Below are positions 9,991 to 20,414 of a stretch of DNA of 64,000 nucleotides, one piece after another. This stretch comes from Anas platyrhynchos (Eukaryota > Chordata > Aves > Anseriformes > Anatidae). The translations under genes were made by a program, and so were the position numbers. The notes under the pieces are model-generated. The model was not told the DNA's origin and made no database searches. It was given only the letters and a program-made list of their open reading frames with translations. Position 1 is the first letter of the stretch; the number at the start of each line of letters is the position of its first letter. The DNA lies in assembly GCF_047663525.1 (NCBI RefSeq), contig NC_092616.1, positions 2,951,501-3,015,500 of the forward strand, given 5' to 3'.

Positions 9991-10790
9991 GCAGACTGAC
10001 AGAGCTAGCAGGGTGCCTGGGTGGCCCAGGGCCTTTGTACCTGGAGCCTCTCTGGTCAGCCACGTCCAGCACTGCCCACTCCCCCCAGGTGTAGGGGGGC
10101 ATTTGGCTGCTTGACTATCTCCATCCTTGTGCCGGGCTCAGGGCCTGTGCTAAAGTCTGTCTGCCAATACTCTCCAGGGCTACAGGCCTCCCAGGGTCTA
10201 TGAGAGAGTGGGCCTGTGCAGTGCTGGGTGTAGGGCTGGGCCCCAAAACCTCATCTCTTTCCCTGTGCTGCAAAGCAGCTGGACTATGACACGCATTTTG
10301 CAGGAGGAGTGTCAAGACACGGGTTTTCCTGTTTGCAAGTCCCAGATCCTGGTGAACATCACCTAGGTCGGCCCATCTGGCAGCTGTGCACAGAAGCTGT
10401 CTCCAAGAACCCATAGAAACCTCGGGAATGTTTGCACCCTGCAGTGTCCCTTTTCTGTGACAGTCTGAGTGATTTAAGGCCCCCAGGGTGACATGGGGTC
10501 ATTGAATTCATCTTAATCCAGTGGCTTCCACAAGACTGTCTGCTTCTTCAGCCTGACTGCAGGCATCTACCTCTGACCACACTGCCACCCTGACTGGATC
10601 TGCTCTGACCCTCATCCACAAGGGCTCCCCCACTCTGCTGCCCATCCCATAGACGAGCTCCATGCATCCAGACAGATCCTTCACATGGAGGGCAACCCCC
10701 TGTTGATCATCCCCGCCTGTCTCTTCTGAAGAATCCGCCCCCATCCAGCACAGCACCCCAAGCTAGGGGACCTGTCCCCCCACACCTCAG
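9991..10790. repeat. Intergenic stretch with a second copy of the 9241 repeat
   Basis: 10175-10440 resembles 9360-9513 and, inverted, 56640-56850. The rest (10440-10790) shows no gene or recognisable element. Confidence 0.45.
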
Positions 10791-11520
10791 CAGCTCTTCC
10801 ATCAATGTCCCAGCCCTGTGACAGCAGGCGGGGATCCAGCTCCTCCTGCCTGTGCCCCAGGCTGAGGGCATTGGGGCACATCTGGGCTGCAGCACCTCAG
10901 CTGTGGCACAAGGGCCAAACTCAGGCTTGTCCCAGACCTTGTGCCAAGAGCCTGGGCATGAAGAGGCTTTCCTTCAGAGCAGAGATTTGCTGCCGTGGAT
11001 GGTAGATGGGCACAAAAGGATGACTTAAGGGATCCCAAGAAGGGCAAGGCCTGGTGTTCCTGAGGCCAGAAGGAAACAGGCCTGGGCTGTGCCGCTCTGA
11101 CAGCAGAGGGCCTTTGTGGTGTTGGTGCAGCCCTGAGGGCCAGTGCTGGAGCTGGGGCTGATCTTCAGGCAGGAGAAGGGGCTGCTGATTTCCCTTGATT
11201 TCCCCCATCTCCATTAATGATCCTGGAGCTGAGAAAAGGAGCTCACCTGCAGCTGCCCGTGTTATTCACACCTAAACTGAGTGCAGAGGAATCCCAGCTC
11301 CCGTGGGTTTGTGGCAGGCATGGGAGGGATCTTTGTCCCATTCCAGCCCCAGGACAAAAAAACAGCATGAGATGTCTTAACTGACTCTGCTGAATCCCTT
11401 CCTTAAGCAGGGGGCTAAAGGAGTTACTTTTATGACCATGCCTGGGTGTCCCTTCATCAACTGGGATGAGAAGACTGCTACAGATAATTGTTTTTGTGCT
11501 AAGAGAAATGAGCCTGCTGT
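10790..11520. repeat. OR14-unit 5' flank, distal part
   Basis: 10840-11180 is a direct duplicate of 44985-45310, and 11200-11400 resembles 46130-46320. This shows that the duplicated OR14 unit extends well beyond the GC-rich cassette. No gene is seen in it. Confidence 0.65.
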
Positions 11521-11526
11521 CAGGAA

Positions 11527-12420
11527 GTGTGTCTGCCCAGGGGAGGGAGTGAAGCGCAGGGATCCCTTCAGGCTGTTTCCCAGCAGGTTCCCCTGCAGCC
11601 CCAGGGCCATGTGCAGGGAGCCTGGTGGGGGGCAGAGCAAGGGAGGCCTTGGGCTGGGCCTCTGCTGCTGAGCTGGGCCGGGCTCCTGGGCCCAAGGGGA
11701 GCTCCTGGCAAGCGGGCAGCGCTGCAGAGAGACAGCTCTGCCCAGGAGCAGCTCCTCTGCACAGCGCAGCAGGGCTGGGGGCACTGCCTGCAGAGACACA
11801 GTGCTTAAAGGCAGGCAGAAGTGGCAGGATGCCCAGAGCTCACTGGGGAAGAAGACTTCCCAGCCCTGCACCCGGTAAGTCTCTGGCTGGAGGGCAATGC
11901 AGCCGCAGTTCGTGGAGGCAGGAGAAGCCGGGGGTGCAGGCAGGGGTGTCCAGGGCTGTGGTGCAGGGCAGGGTCCCTGCTGTGCCCCAGGGGCTGTGTG
12001 GCGGGGCAGGGCCTCTGCCGCCTGCCAGGCTCAGCACTCAGCCTGCCCGGGGAGCTGCCCAGGGCGCTGCAGGGAGAAGCTGTGGGTGGAAGGAGCCCCC
12101 CTGGCAGGGCAGGGTCCTGCTGCTGCTGGGAGGCTGCTGCCTGGGGCAGCCTGCTCACAGATACACCAGGGTGTATCCAAGTGGACTTTGCAACAGCCAG
12201 GGTAAGGTAGGGGATTTCAGCTTCAGTCATGGCTTTCCTGAGCCTCCTGAAGTTTCAGTCTTCTCTACTTGCCTCAGTTGTAATAGAAATATTTGCTGTT
12301 AATTTCAAATGCCTGAGACTCCTTGATGGCTGAGAGGTTACAAGGATCTTTTCATTCCCCTTAGCCCCTAGAAAGCTCCACCACCACATGTGCAGTGTCA
12401 GCAGGGTCTGTGTGACCTGG
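11527..12420 (+). promoter_or_regulatory. OR14 5' cassette, copy 1, with conserved splice donor
   Basis: This GC-rich block recurs at 27957-28640 (-), 34180-34560 (+, diverged), 46340-47050 (+), 55270-56165 (-, partly replaced) and, in part, 63840-64000 (-). It always lies upstream of an OR14 gene in the same orientation. A GTAAGT donor sits at 11875 after CTGCACCCG. With the acceptor at 13531-13532 it would make a non-coding first exon and an intron of about 1.66 kb. The conserved position and donor are seen; the exon role is inferred. A roughly 225-codon frame is open here, but the opposite strand is open too. Confidence 0.5.
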
Positions 12421-13532
12421 GCTCTAGGACGTGCCCCCAGCGAGCTGCCCCTGGGCAGAGCCCTGCTGCCAGGAGGTGTCTGCAGGGCAGAGCTGAGCAC
12501 CCAGCGATGGGATGGGGGCTGTGAGCTGCAGGCAGGAGGCGTGGGGACAGAGACCCAGCTGCAGGCAGGGACAGCTGCAGGCAGCAGAGCCACGGGCAGG
12601 GAATGGCAGGACAGTGCGAACATAGTCTGGTACCTCCTTTTCCGACCTCAAGCCCACAGGAATCAGGATGTCTCATAACCTCATGAGTGGAAGCTCCGGC
12701 AGAGCTGGCTCTCCTGAGATCCTTTCAGTCCCTCCCTGGCCTTGCCTCCCCTGGCAGAAGCCCTGGGCTGTTTCTCTTTGTTCCTTCATCTGCTGTTGCT
12801 GTTCTTGTTTTATGGCTTGCTGCAGGTCTGGCTTTCAGCTGCAGCTCTAGCACTGACTTCCACCACACAGATGTGTCCATAGGAGGAATGTGCCCAAAGT
12901 TCCCCTTAAAACCTGTGGGGCTCAGGGCAACGCAGTTTACGGGGCAGGAAAAATCTGAATCGTCTTACAGGCAGTTCCTGAGGCCACAGTAATTGGGCCG
13001 GTGGACTGAGCCCTCAAGGACTCTGGCTGAGACAAGGGTAGATGGACAGACTGGCCAACCTCACTGCATGAAGGAGAGTGCCTATGTCTCAAGGGACTCA
13101 GAAGATCTCAGTTGGAATACCTGAAAAGTGCCGGGGTTTTCTTCCCTTAAGAAATGCTCCTGAGTATGACACAGCTAGCTGCAAGAAAGTAAACCACAAA
13201 TTTTGGCAGTCAAGAGCATTCACAGTGGTAATGCTGTGAAGTCCACATACATCAGAGATAGATTAAGCAGAGATCACTCCTATTTCTTATTTACCTAGAC
13301 CTGAAGGGAAAGCCTGACTCCTTCAGAGCCCACAGCAGAGCCCCCTGCTCCCAGTGGCACCCTTTACCATTATCACCAACCGGAGCTCAAGCAAGGGAGC
13401 AGAAAAAATGTCTCAGAAAGAGGAAAATCACTGTGGGGGACTTCAGAGAGAAGTGGAGCAGGTTTTTATCAAAGATGTCCTTCCTAATTATCATTGTCTT
13501 TTATTTTCCTGGGATTGTTCCCCTTTGTCCAG
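12400..13532 (+). repeat. OR14-unit proximal 5' flank
   Basis: This block is a direct duplicate of 47255-48403 and an inverted duplicate of 54000-55180. It leads to a pyrimidine-rich acceptor (TTTGTCCAG, ending 13532) ten bases before the receptor start. It contains no gene. Confidence 0.7.
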
Positions 13533-13541
13533 GAGGATCAG

Positions 13542-14501
13542 ATGTCCAACAGCAGCTCCATCACCGAGTTCCTCCTCCTGCCATTCGCAGACACGAGGGA
13601 GCTGCAGATCCTGCATTTCGTGCTCTTCCTGGGCATCTACCTGGCTGCCCTCCTGGGCAATGGCCTCATCATCACCGCCATAGCGTGCAACCACCACCTC
13701 CACACCCCCATGTACTTCTTCCTCCTCAACCTCGCTCTCCTCGACCTCGGATCCATCTCCACCACTCTCCCCAAAGCCATGGCCAATTCCCTCTGGGATA
13801 CCAGGGCCATTTCCTACTCAGGATGTGCTGCACAGGTCTTTTTCTTTTTCTTTTCAATGTCAGCAGAATATTCTCTTCTCACTGTCATGTCCTATGACCG
13901 CTACGTTGCCATCTGCAAGCCCCTGGACTACGGGAGCCTCCTGGGCAGCAGAGCTTGTGCCCAGATGGCAGCAGCTGCCTGGGGCAGTGGGGTTCTCTGT
14001 GCTCTGCTGCACACTGCCAATACATTTTCCCTGCCCCTCTGCGGAGGAAATGCTGTGGACCAGTTCTTCTGTGAAGTCCCCCAGATCCTCAAGCTCTCCT
14101 GCTCACACTCCTACCTCAGGAATGCTTGGGTACTTATGATTGGTGTCCCTTTAGCATCCATGTGCTTTTCTTTAATGATTTTTTCCTATGTGCAGGTCTT
14201 CAGGGCCGTTCAGAGGATCCCCTCTGAGCAGGGCCAGCACAAAGCCATCTCCACATGCCTCCCTCACCTGTTTGTGGTCTCCCTGTTTGTCATCACTGGA
14301 CTTTTTGCCTACATGAAGCCCTCCTCAATCTCCTTCCCAGCCCAGGACCTGATGGTGTCATTTTTGTACTCAGTGATGCCTCCAGCAGTGAACCCCCTCA
14401 TCTACAGCATGAGGAACCAGGAGCTCAAGTGTGCCATTAGGAAAATGATTTCAGGGATGTTTCTGAAAAGTGATAAATTACCGCTTTTTCTCCACAAATG
14501 A
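13542..14501 (+). CDS. Olfactory receptor, family 14-like, intact
   Basis: This is a 319-residue rhodopsin-class odorant receptor of the plasma membrane of olfactory neuron cilia, coupling to Golf in known family members. Seven membrane segments are evident. Landmarks are N-terminal NSS glycosylation site (3-5), GN (40-41), LHTPMYFF (53-60), MSYDRYVAIC (116-125), the SY motif (215-216), KAISTCLPHL (234-243) and PAVNPLIYSMRN (281-292). Extracellular cysteines include C95 and C187. I chose the ATG at 13542 because MSNSSSITEF is shared by all intact paralogues and an acceptor ends at 13532; a longer open frame starts at 13494. AATAAA lies at 14659-14664. It resembles OR14 receptors (14C36/14J1/14A16-like); the exact member cannot be named. 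No defects are seen. Confidence 0.93.
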   Translation: MSNSSSITEFLLLPFADTRELQILHFVLFLGIYLAALLGNGLIITAIACNHHLHTPMYFFLLNLALLDLGSISTTLPKAMANSLWDTRAISYSGCAAQVFFFFFSMSAEYSLLTVMSYDRYVAICKPLDYGSLLGSRACAQMAAAAWGSGVLCALLHTANTFSLPLCGGNAVDQFFCEVPQILKLSCSHSYLRNAWVLMIGVPLASMCFSLMIFSYVQVFRAVQRIPSEQGQHKAISTCLPHLFVVSLFVITGLFAYMKPSSISFPAQDLMVSFLYSVMPPAVNPLIYSMRNQELKCAIRKMISGMFLKSDKLPLFLHK

Positions 14502-14658
14502 CTTCCTGGGTATTTGTTTCATGATCACTATTGTTACATTTATCTTTGTTGTCATTCCCATTCATTAGTTTATTAGAATTATTTATTTTTAATATGTATA
14601 TCTACTGTACATTGAGGAATGAAACTGCTTTTTCAGTACTCTCTCTTAATATCTTCTT

Positions 14659-14664
14659 AATAAA
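14659..14664 (+). terminator. AATAAA signal of the OR14 gene at 13542
   Basis: It lies about 160 bases past the stop. The surrounding sequence matches 36570-36610 downstream of the paralogue at 35408, including its AATAAA at 36575-36580. Confidence 0.55.
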
Positions 14665-14850
14665 ACAGGATCTCCCCAGCAGACTGCCTGAAATCCTGCT
14701 TCTTCTTTCAAAGCTGATGCCAGATGCCAGTAACACAGCTGAGCAGTGTGATGGTTTCACACCAATGGGCAGCTGAACTCCAGCACATCACACTCATCAC
14801 ACTTTCACCCCCTCCTCAAAGGAGCAGCCAGAGAAAACAGAGTGGAAAGG

Positions 14851-14855
<5 letters not shown>

Positions 14856-14885
<30 letters not shown>
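14856..14885. repeat. Poly-T run of 30
   Basis: An uninterrupted T tract, with no element end recognised beside it. Confidence 0.9.
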
Positions 14886-14886
<1 letters not shown>

Positions 14887-14889
14887 AAG

Positions 14890-15570
14890 ATACAGGTAGA
14901 AGGCTTACCATTTGCAGTCTTGGGCAAAACAGATTCAGTGTAGGGAGATTAAGATCACTTACTGAGATTTAACTAACTGACTGGAGCAGTGAGGAACTAA
15001 AACCAAAAAGTTTCTCACTCTTTTCTCTCCCAGCTGCTGTTGTGTAGCAGCTTATTTTTTACCCTTTCTTAAATATGTTTTCACAGAAATGCAAACACCA
15101 TTGCTTATTGGCTTGAATCTGGCTTGCGGCGGGCCCCTAGTCTAACATGGGGCTGCTTCTGGGTTCTTCTCACAGAAGCCACCCCTATGGCACCCTGCTA
15201 CCAAAACCTTGCCAAGTTAACTCACTACAGGAGGGATACAAATTTAATCAGAAGGTTGGAGCACCTCTTGTATGAAGAGAGTTTGAGAGAGGTGGGGATG
15301 TTCAGCCTGGAGAAGAGAAGTCTCTGGGGTGACCTCATTGCAGCTTTTCTTTTTTTTTTTCTTTTTTTTTTTTTTCCTTTTTTTTTATAAAAAAAAAAAA
15401 GACCCTTAAAGGGACCTTAAAGAGGTCTTTTTAAAAGTACTTTTTTAAAAATACTTTTCAGTACTTAAAAGGGTGAAGAGGGACTCCTTATTTGGCTATA
15501 TGATGATAGGAAAAGGGGGAATAGTCTTAAAATAAAAGAATATAGATTGTTATTATACTTTGTAGGAAAT
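14890..15570 (+). mobile_element. CR1 LINE fragment with adjoining T/A-rich tracts
   Basis: 15244-15346 encodes LYEESLREVGMFSLEKRSLW, the conserved C-terminal stretch of CR1 ORF2. It breaks into a long T-rich tract (15347-15386) followed by a run of A and a self-complementary stretch (15398-15470). The rest of the interval shows nothing recognisable. Confidence 0.6.
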
Positions 15571-15574
15571 TAAC

Positions 15575-16424
15575 CTGGCTGCCCTCCTGGGCAACGGCCT
15601 CATCCTCACAGCTGTAGCCTGCAACCACCGCCTCCACACCCCCATGATACCAGGGCCATTTCCTATGCAGGATGTGCTGCACAGGTCTTTTTCTTTTTCT
15701 TTTTAATGTCAGCAGAGTTTTTTCTTCTCACTGTCATGTCCTATGACCGCTACATTGCCATCTGCAAGCCCCTGGACTATGGGACCCTCCTGGGCAGCAG
15801 AGCTTGTGCCCAGATGGCAGCAGCTGCCTGGGGCAGTGGGGTTCTCTGTGCTCTGCTGCACACTGCAAATACATTTTCCCTGCCCCTCTGTGGAGGAAAT
15901 GCTGTGGACCAGTTCTTCTGTGAAGTCCCGCAGATCCTCAAGCTCTCTTGCTCTGACTCCTACCTCAGGGAAATGGGGCTTCTCACATTTAGTGTTTTTG
16001 TTTTGTTTGGGGGGTGTTTTGCATTCATTTTGTTGTCCTATGTGCAGATCCTCAGGATCTGTTGCTCATATTCCTACCTCAGGAATGTTTGGGTACTTAT
16101 GATTGGTTTCTCTTTAGCATCCACATGTTTTATTTTCATTCTTTTCTCTTATGTGCATGGACAGCACAAAGCCTTTTCCACGTGCCTCCCTCACCTGTTC
16201 GTGTTCTCCCTGTTTTTCAGCACTGCCATTTTTACCTACCTAAGCCCCCCTACATCTCCTCCCCATCCCTGGATCTGGTGGTGACAGTCTTGTACTCGGT
16301 GGTTCCTCCAGCCATAAACCCCCTCATCTACAGCATGAGGAACAAGGAGCTCAAGGATGCACTGCAGAAACTCATGAGTGGGTGTACATCAGAAGTAATG
16401 TCCTGCCTGTCTTCTCCTGAATAG
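15575..16424 (+). pseudogene. OR14 olfactory receptor pseudogene with duplicated TM5 segment
   Basis: The copy starts at the LAALLGNG codons, so about 34 N-terminal residues are missing. At about 15646 the TM2 to first extracellular loop region is deleted and the frame shifts. From 15706 the frame reads LMSAEFFLLTVMSYDRYIAIC and onward. The EL2-TM5 region then occurs twice: first SDSYLREMGLLTF...YVQI, then CSYSYLRNVWVLMIG...YV. About 36 bases are missing before GQHKAF, and a single base is lost in YLK near 16240, pushing the last helix (PAINPLIYSMRN) into another frame. The first TM5 resembles the gene at 48414 and the second the gene at 13542, pointing to recombination between paralogues. 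It is clearly non-functional as a receptor. Confidence 0.88.
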
Positions 16425-16429
16425 CACTG

Positions 16430-17867
16430 GTAATATAACTCATGCCATGCCAAACTTGTCTTTTGTTCTTGAGTGGGTTTTTTTGTTCGTTATTGGGGAG
16501 AGGGCCATCACGTAATCCATATAAATTGTCATTGTTTATCCCACTCCTGTGTTTAAACAAAATAAAGGAACCTGCACTGAAGAGTGTGTCTGAGATGCTT
16601 TTTCTGAGAATTTTGCTGGGGGTTCCAGGGTAATGCCCATGGGTAGAAGTGGAAAGCAATAGAGTCCCATCAGAACAGCACTGCCAGGAAGCACCGGTGT
16701 TTGGTCTGTCTGGGGCAGCTCTTGCTCCATCTCCACACTCTCCTTCTGAGCCTTTTCTGTTGGCATAAGCCTGATTGTTCCTGCAGCTTGGTCACAGTAC
16801 TGCTGTGTGGCAACCCTGTGACCAATCCTATGGACAGGCAACGGGCATTTTTGTGACACAGATGGCCTCCACAACAACATTTCCATCCCATAATGTGATT
16901 CAGCTCAGGGTAGTGCCTGGGGGCTCAGGTCTTCCTTCACAGTTGCTGTCAAGAACATTGCAGTCCAGAAATGGATTCTAAAGGGGGACCTGGCTTTGCC
17001 TGTTTCTCCATGGGCTCAGGGTGAAGTGATCAGAGCCCCAGCTGGGTGTTTGAGGGCATGGGGACTCACTCAGGTGTTGCTTGTTGGTGTCCAGCACTCA
17101 GGCAGATGGTGAGGAGTCTCCAGTTAACCTGCCTGGGGCACTACAACATGTGCTGGGGCTGGTGGCAGGTGAGCAGTTTTTGGAAGGAATCAGGAGAGCC
17201 CAGGGGAGCTGCAGGGACAGTGTGTCCCAGGGGGTCAGCAGTGAATGGAGCCCACAGAGCATGAGCCTCTTCCCGGTGGAGTCCCCCTGTGATAAAGTGT
17301 TAAATCTGGATGTGAGCAGGAAAAGAAGAGCCCTGTGACCCAGGGGACATAGCAGGAATGGGGAAAGAAGTCTGGTGAGCGAATGCGGAATGTGAATAGT
17401 GGAATGCCATAGGGTGCAGCACCCAAACACTTCCTGTGGCACTGGAAAGAAGGCAGGCTACCTCTGAGCACCCTCGACAGCCACAGAAGAGCTGGTGTGG
17501 GAGGCAGTCAGTGGAAGAGCCTCATGAGCTGTCTCTGCCTCCTAGCCTGCCCAGCACAGCCCTGCAGAGTGCCCCTGTGTCCTGGACACCACAGCCCCCT
17601 CGCTCTACAGAGCAGCACCACCAGCTGGGGCTGTGGGGAGCATGGGGAGAGGGTGCAGGAATGGTTGGCCAGGCCAGCACAGGCGTGCTCGTTCCTGGGA
17701 AAGGCTCTCTGTTGAGGTGGGAAGTCCTGGGAGGAGAGTGGGGCCCCGTGTGTGTGCAGGGGATCCCTGGAAAGAGAAACCCCTGGGTACTTCTGCAGCT
17801 TGGAGCAGGCTGCTAGGGCTCGGCGGCAGCAGGAGCTGCCTGAGGAGCTCCAGGACCAGGGCTCTCA
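16430..17867. other. Intergenic, no gene recognised
   Basis: An AATAAA lies near 16560, 3' of the pseudogene. 17470-17640 is an inverted relative of 30985-31090. Open frames here are short and resemble nothing. Confidence 0.4.
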
Positions 17868-19180
17868 GCCCAGCTCAGAGAGGTGGTTTGTTCCTCCACA
17901 CTGGGACACAGAATGGCTCAGTCAGAAGTCCAGATGTGCCTGGTACAGTTGAGGCTTCAGTGTGCAATTGTGTGCATGTGCTAAGGCAAACCTGGGTGAG
18001 CACAAATGTGCTCAGCCTGTGTCCATTCTTCATGCTGTGGGGTGTCTCTGATGAGTGCAGAGCAGGATGATGCACCAGAGGGCTGAGGTGCCTCCCAACC
18101 TCTGGCAGAGGCAGCAGGAGCTAGAAGGACACCACAACCACTGCAGTGCCCTGCCTTTGGGTGTGCAAAGGAAGGACTTGTGTACTTGAACACCGCTGTG
18201 TGTACAAGGAGTGCACGAGGACAACTCAGATGTGGACACCTCACAGAGCCCTGACACTTCCATGTGTGACACCAGGAACAACCCCCCACCCCATCCCCGT
18301 GAGATCCATCTCACCTGCCCTGCACAGGTTCATTGCAAATGCCCCTGTCTGCTCCATCACCCTTCCCTGCCTTCCTGGACTGTATCAGCAATTGTGCCAG
18401 AGAGACCATAGAGCTTTCTGGGGACTTGGAATGACATCAAACCTGTCTTTCAGAAGAGGAAAGAGGAGGGTGGGAGAACTAAGGCTGGTCTCACCTCAGT
18501 CCCTGGCAAGGTGATGGGGCAAGCTTTTCCACAACCACCTCCAGGAACTTCAAGGACAAAAGTGGGATTGCTGAACCCACAGAGGAGGGGGAAGAAAGAC
18601 ATATATTACTGAATGTAACGTATGTCTTTTCCTGTCCTGTGGAGCCACAGCAACAGCTAGAAAGCAACTCATGGACTAAATGGATTCGTTGACCATTTTA
18701 TGGACATTCCAGGGACGTGGCCCACGGACTATGGGAATGACATCTGTGCATTAATTGCTGGGTGATGATTAATGAAGATGTTTAGGAACGTCTGGAATCT
18801 GTGATGAAATAAATGGTATGGAATAAGAGGTTGATACTGTCCTGGTTATTTTTTTGTGATCTTTATGGCTTTCAGCCCAGCTCAGAGAGGTGGTTTCATC
18901 CTGCACAGTTGGACACAGAATGGATCAGTCAGAAGTCCACATGTGCTGTGTACATATGAGGCTTCAGTGTGCACATTGTGTGCATGTGCTGAGGTGAACC
19001 TGAGTGAGCACAAATGCCCTCAGCCAGTGTCCATTCCTCATGCCGTGGAGGGTTGGGAGAACTAAGGCTGGTCAGCCTCACCTCAGTGCCTGGGAAGGTA
19101 ATAGGGCAAACTTTTCCACAGCCACCTCCAGGCACTTGAAGGACAAAAACAGGATTGCTGAACCCATAGGGGAGGGGAAG
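17868..19180. repeat. Direct duplicate pair
   Basis: 17868-18050 and 18460-18590 match 18872-19055 and 19050-19180. The second copy lacks the roughly 410 bases between the two matched parts. A purine tract (GGGAAGCAAA units) follows at 19180-19215. No coding function is seen. Confidence 0.7.
18602..18850 (+). mobile_element. Endogenous retrovirus 3' relic ending at a truncated LTR start
   Basis: The sequence ends GGTTGATAC then TGTCCTGGTT, the same first bases as the solo LTR at 50389. It looks like a retroviral 3' internal end with only the first dozen LTR bases left. This rests on the LTR-start match and general resemblance. Confidence 0.35.
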
Positions 19181-19215
19181 GAAAGGGAAGCAAAGGGAAG
19201 CAAAGGGAAGAGAAG

Positions 19216-20414
19216 GTGCCTACCTGTCTTTAGCAAGGCCTTTGGCTTTGTCTCAGAGAATTCTTATAGCCAGAATGGTGCTATGTGGACTTCACAAATA
19301 GATGAGGCTGTGAGTGGGGCACTTTGCTGGACAATCAGGCCCAGATATCATCCATGACACATAGTGCTGTCAGCCAGTTCTTAGTACCATCCCTCAGTGA
19401 TCAGCACTTGGGCCAGCACTGCTGAATGTTGTTATTAACACTATGAATGGATGGAGCACACTTTCAGATCTTTTCTGGATGGTGTCAAGCTCAGAGGAGC
19501 CCTTGAGCAATCTTATCTATTTAGTCTACCCGGAGCAGAAGAGTTGAAGAAGATAAAAATCAGAGGTCTCTTGGAACATTTATTTATTTGTTTATTGTGA
19601 TTCAATGACCTTTCCTTCAGAGAGCTCTCTGAAGACATAACAGGCAGAGGAAGAAGAAATGAGAGAGATTCAGAGGCAGAGATATGTCTTGTGTTACTAT
19701 GACCATGGTAGATCCTGCACAGAATTATTCTATATTTGAAGCAGTGGTAGAAAATTCAATTCATAAAGTAAGGATAGAAGATTTACTTGATAAGCTTACT
19801 TTTTTATCTCCTCAGGTCCTGGCTGACAATGACGGTGCCGGGTTAATAACCTGAGGTCTGTGGTGCCTCAGAAACTTAACAACCAGTAGGAAGCCTCTGG
19901 TCAGATTAGTCTCTGAAGCTGAGAGGCCAGCATGGCTGGGGACAAGGCCTGTGAGGTGACTGCTTCCTGAAGCAGCTGATATCTCAGCCCTTGCCTCCTG
20001 GCTGACATCTGTGCTTTCCCACTTACACCTGCCAGCATCCCTGATAAGCCAGCAGAACACACCTGCTTGGCACACTGGTTGTGAGATGCCCTTTGTCTGA
20101 GAGTCTGGCAGGCCCCATGCAGGAAGAGGCCTTGGGTGTGGGTTTTCACATCCCTTCTGCCTGAGCACATGGTGGGACAGCAATGGGCACACAACTTGGT
20201 CACATCTACATGAGAAGCTGGAAGGCCAGCAGCAGGCATGTGGCGTCAAAGATCCTGGTGGTGGGAAATAGCAGGAGAGGGTCAAAAGTGGGACAAAGTG
20301 CTGCTTGGAAGGTGAAGAGTGGGCTTGGGGAGGAGGAAATGTCACTGAAAGGGTAGTGCTGTGGGACCTGAATTCACCCAGAAGGAGTCTGTGGTCAGAC
20401 CATGCCACTGTGTT
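19216..20414. other. Intergenic with faint old repeats
   Basis: 19370-19600 faintly resembles CR1 ORF2 on the plus strand (a decayed VLFNIFIND-type region). 19900-20110 resembles 29115-29300 and 30530-30680 in inverted orientation. No gene is seen. Confidence 0.3.

Noticed and set aside
13494-13541. Upstream ATG as the start of the OR14 gene
   Set aside because: It precedes a good splice acceptor at 13532. All paralogues agree on MSNSSSITEF, and the extra residues are unrelated between copies.
20305-20414. Extension of the CR1 frame upstream of the LINE
   Set aside because: This part does not resemble CR1 ORF2. It is likely chance-open flank.
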